From Bryobacterales bacterium (lineage in GTDB: Bacteria > Acidobacteriota > Terriglobia > Bryobacterales > Bryobacteraceae): a DNA stretch of 64,000 nucleotides. Position numbers and translations under genes: made by a program. Shown here piece after piece: positions 61,882 through 64,000 of this stretch; positions within the stretch are counted from its first letter, which is position 1, and each line of letters opens with the position of its first letter. Where the stretch lies: assembly GCA_003167255.1 (NCBI GenBank), contig PMTR01000101.1, forward strand, positions 6,697 through 70,696, written 5' to 3'. Under the pieces are notes generated by a model. It made no database searches. It was not told where the DNA came from and was given only the letters and a program-made list of their open reading frames with translations.

Positions 61882-62907
61882 TTAGCGGGGATTCAAAACG
61901 ATGTCGTAGCGGTTGCCGGAGACGCCGTTTTCGGACGTGATTTCGGCGAACTGGAACGGGCCGAGCGGCGTGGGAGTGGCGCGGCTGCTTCCGAAACGGA
62001 GGTGTTCCATGTCGAGGTCGCGGCCCAGATCCACGTGGAGATCGTAAACGCCAATCCCGATGGAATGGATAGTCGCGCTGGAGTTCGGTGCGATATACAC
62101 GGCGCGCACGGTGGTGCGGTTGCGGCTGACCAGCTTGACGATGGCTTCGAGATCGCTGTGATTGGAGAGACGCAACTCCCCGGCTCCGCCGCGCCCCGCG
62201 GGAAGCAGGTCGGTGCCGCTCGCGGGCGGCGGGGTGGCCGTTTCCTGCGCCTGGGGCTCGGCCGGCGGCTTGCGCTGTGGGCGAATGTGCGAAGCGGGGT
62301 CGGACGCGACGCGCGCCTCAGGCGCACTCGTGCCGGCCGGTTTCCAAAGATCGATCAGGTCGCCGTTCGCCCATTCGGTGAGCATATCGGCGGCGCTGCG
62401 GACATCGCTCGAGGGGTCGATGACACGCGAGGGCGCGAGGATGCGCGGCTGGAGGGCGCGCGACGCGAGCAGATCCATATCGAGCACCGGAACCCGCAGC
62501 AGCGGGAGGATCTTGAAGGCGGCGAAGAAGGGCGCGGCCACCAGAGCCGCAACCAGCGCCGTCTGGGCGAGCGAATCCGGCCGCCGTGGCTTGCGGAAGG
62601 CGGGCGGTGGAGCCCCTGCCGGTTCCGGTGGCGCGCCTGGCGGCTCTTCCACCGCCGTGGCCGTCGCGGTGCCTGCGGTGCGCGCGGCGCCTGCGGCGGC
62701 TGGAGCCGGGCGGCAGTTCTTCAGCTTGGTGTAGGCCCGGGTGACATCTTGGAAATGCTTCTCGGCGATTCGCCGCAGGTGCTCATCCGATTGAAACCGG
62801 TCGGGGTGCCAGACGCGGGCTAAGTCGAGATAGGCTTGTCGGATGGCCTCGGGGCCGGCATCCGCGGGTACGCCCAGGATCCGCCGGCACTCTTCCGGGT
62901 TCATCAT
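61882..62907 (-). CDS. J-domain (DnaJ-like) membrane protein
   Basis: 341 residues. The N-terminus is a J-domain with the HPD motif (34-36) in VWHPDRF and the helical pattern of DnaJ proteins through about residue 65. A proline- and alanine-rich linker precedes a membrane segment near residues 130-150 (TALVAALVAAPFFAAFKILPLL), and the C-terminal 90 residues form a small beta-rich domain of unknown function (LSNHSDLEAIVKLVSRNRTTVRAVYI). It probably recruits Hsp70 to the membrane. Confidence 0.82.
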   Translation of the reverse strand: MMNPEECRRILGVPADAGPEAIRQAYLDLARVWHPDRFQSDEHLRRIAEKHFQDVTRAYTKLKNCRPAPAAAGAARTAGTATATAVEEPPGAPPEPAGAPPPAFRKPRRPDSLAQTALVAALVAAPFFAAFKILPLLRVPVLDMDLLASRALQPRILAPSRVIDPSSDVRSAADMLTEWANGDLIDLWKPAGTSAPEARVASDPASHIRPQRKPPAEPQAQETATPPPASGTDLLPAGRGGAGELRLSNHSDLEAIVKLVSRNRTTVRAVYIAPNSSATIHSIGIGVYDLHVDLGRDLDMEHLRFGSSRATPTPLGPFQFAEITSENGVSGNRYDIVLNPR

Positions 62908-62992
62908 CGCTCGCTCTTCCGTTTGGTGTCTTTGATCACTGTATGGGATCGCCCATCCTGGAACAAGTTGACCAACGTTAACTAACTACGGT

Positions 62993-63236
62993 CTAGCCCC
63001 AATACTGTTCAGTTAAGTGGGACAGGCCATCGCCTTTTGTGGCCTGTCAGGGCGCTTGACAGGGTCGAAAAAGCGCCGGCCGAGTGGGGCGGCCAATTCT
63101 GGCCGCCGCCGGCTTCAGCCGGCCTTCCGGTGCTGCCCAGCCCGCCCGGCGGCATCCAGGCTCCCCCCACTTTTTCATGAAATTTCGCGGGCCGAAGACC
63201 CTCGACGTCGGCTTAAGTGAACAGTATTGGGTCTAG
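62993..63236. mobile_element. MITE-like element with 25-base terminal inverted repeats
   Basis: Arms 62993-63017 and 63212-63236 match in inverted orientation at 23 of 25 positions; both begin with CTAG-type ends and contain GAACAGTATTGGG. The 194 bases between them carry a GACAGGCC hairpin (63021-63048) and the two-hairpin REP-type unit (63089-63123). No transposase is encoded, so it would need help in trans. Confidence 0.7.
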
Positions 63237-63400
63237 CCCGCATATCTCATACAGCCCGCGCACGTGCAGTTGACGACACCGCCGAGGATGTTTTTGGGGG
63301 AGTCGCTGCGCGTGGGTCGTATAGAGCCATCGGGGGCTCGGCGCGCGCGTGAAGAGCAGGGGGGGGGCGGACGTTCAAATTGCGTTATCGTAGCGGTAGC

Positions 63401-64000
63401 ATGCCCGAGCCCCTCATTCGCGCGCGCGATCTCTCGAAAGTCTACCGCTCCGGCGACGCCGACCTGGTGATTTTCTCCGGCCTTTCGCTGGATGTCGAGC
63501 GCGGCGAAATGCTTTGTCTGGTGGGAGAATCCGGCGCCGGCAAGTCCACTCTTTTGCATCTGTTGGGCGGTCTGGACAGGCCTTCCAGCGGTACGATATA
63601 CTACGGAAGTACAGAGATTTCAGGTCTCGCAGACTCGGCTCAAGCGGATTTTCGTAATCGTGAAATCGGTTTTGTCTGGCAGATTCACTACCTCCTGCCG
63701 GAGTTCACGGCGCAGGAAAATGTGATGATGCCGTTGCTGATTCGGGGCTGGACGCATGCGCGGGCCGCCTCGGAATCGCTGGCGAGGTTGGATGAAACGG
63801 GTTTGGGCGCGCGGGCGTCGCATCGCGCGGGTGAGTTGTCGGGTGGAGAACAGCAGCGCGTCGTATTGGCCCGGGCGCTGGTGGGAAACCCGTCCGTGCT
63901 GCTGGCCGACGAGCCTACGGGGAATCTGGATTTCCGGACCGGGGAGATGATCTTCGAACTCTTGGCGGGTCTGCACCGCTCGCATCGGCTCACCTCGGTT
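63401..64000 (+). CDS. lolD: LolD-like ABC transporter ATPase, 3' end cut by the window edge
   Basis: 200 residues visible, open to the right edge. Walker A GESGAGKST (42-50), Q-loop Gln94 in FVWQIHYLLPEFTAQENV, signature LSGGEQQ (146-152) and Walker B LLADEP (167-172). The LLPEFTAQENV segment strongly resembles LolD, the ATPase of lipoprotein release, with related MacB-type ATPases as alternatives. No Lol permease gene is within the window; one may follow. The ATG is preceded by a weak ribosome site. Confidence 0.85.
   Translation, partial: MPEPLIRARDLSKVYRSGDADLVIFSGLSLDVERGEMLCLVGESGAGKSTLLHLLGGLDRPSSGTIYYGSTEISGLADSAQADFRNREIGFVWQIHYLLPEFTAQENVMMPLLIRGWTHARAASESLARLDETGLGARASHRAGELSGGEQQRVVLARALVGNPSVLLADEPTGNLDFRTGEMIFELLAGLHRSHRLTSV

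Overview
The window most likely comes from an acidobacterium of the Solibacter/Bryobacter type. Three secreted proteins (46842-49670, 55080-57428, 57620-60670) end in the roughly 200-residue C-terminal domain known mainly from Candidatus Solibacter. A very large TonB-dependent receptor starts with a carboxypeptidase-regulatory-like domain. A membrane-anchored winged-helix regulator of a type common in Acidobacteria sits beside it. Coding is dense and GC-rich. I see no rRNA, no tRNA and no CRISPR array.

Layout. (1) 1-9354: the right-hand end of a phage or phage-like structural module on the + strand: tail protein, giant TIM-barrel-like tail protein, tail fibre, two small genes. No capsid, terminase or integrase gene lies in the window. 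(2) 9.4-22.1 kb: an accessory stretch, mostly on the - strand. It holds a HAD hydrolase, a valacyclovirase-like hydrolase, a methyltransferase, a complete polyamine-type ABC importer, a three-gene STAND NTPase operon whose genes overlap by ATGA, a VOC protein and a cystathionine gamma-synthase family enzyme. (3) 22.4-25.2 kb: an orphan CARF-nuclease-like protein, a phage CII-like regulator and a DinB-like protein. (4) 25.36-33.57 kb: a five-gene + strand operon built around a tubulin/FtsZ-like GTPase. The other members are an MCE-domain lipoprotein, a vWA/coiled-coil/TM/FHA-like protein, a second membrane-anchored tubulin-like protein and a membrane transglutaminase-like protein. (5) 34.1-34.8 kb: a VapBC pair. 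(6) 34.9-64.0 kb: chromosome-like genes: a GH106/TonB receptor pair with a divergent regulator, DUF2089-SHOCT-phosphatase, HemW-threonine aldolase, an NHL-repeat protein, an amidohydrolase, an M1 aminopeptidase, two large secreted proteins, an outer-membrane barrel, a J-domain protein and a LolD-type ATPase. The gaps in this part carry short hairpin repeats and two MITE-like elements.

How genes work together. The tubulin-like operon looks like one envelope-spanning machine: two cytoplasmic or membrane-anchored tubulin-like proteins, a vWA sensor that crosses the membrane into an FHA-like domain, an MCE lipoprotein and a transglutaminase fold. The STAND operon and the CARF protein are the best antiviral candidates, which fits an island lying between phage genes and a toxin-antitoxin pair. 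The GH106 enzyme and TonB receptor (19 bases apart) probably import and degrade rhamnose-containing polysaccharide under the divergent regulator. All functions are read from sequence motifs; no database search was possible.
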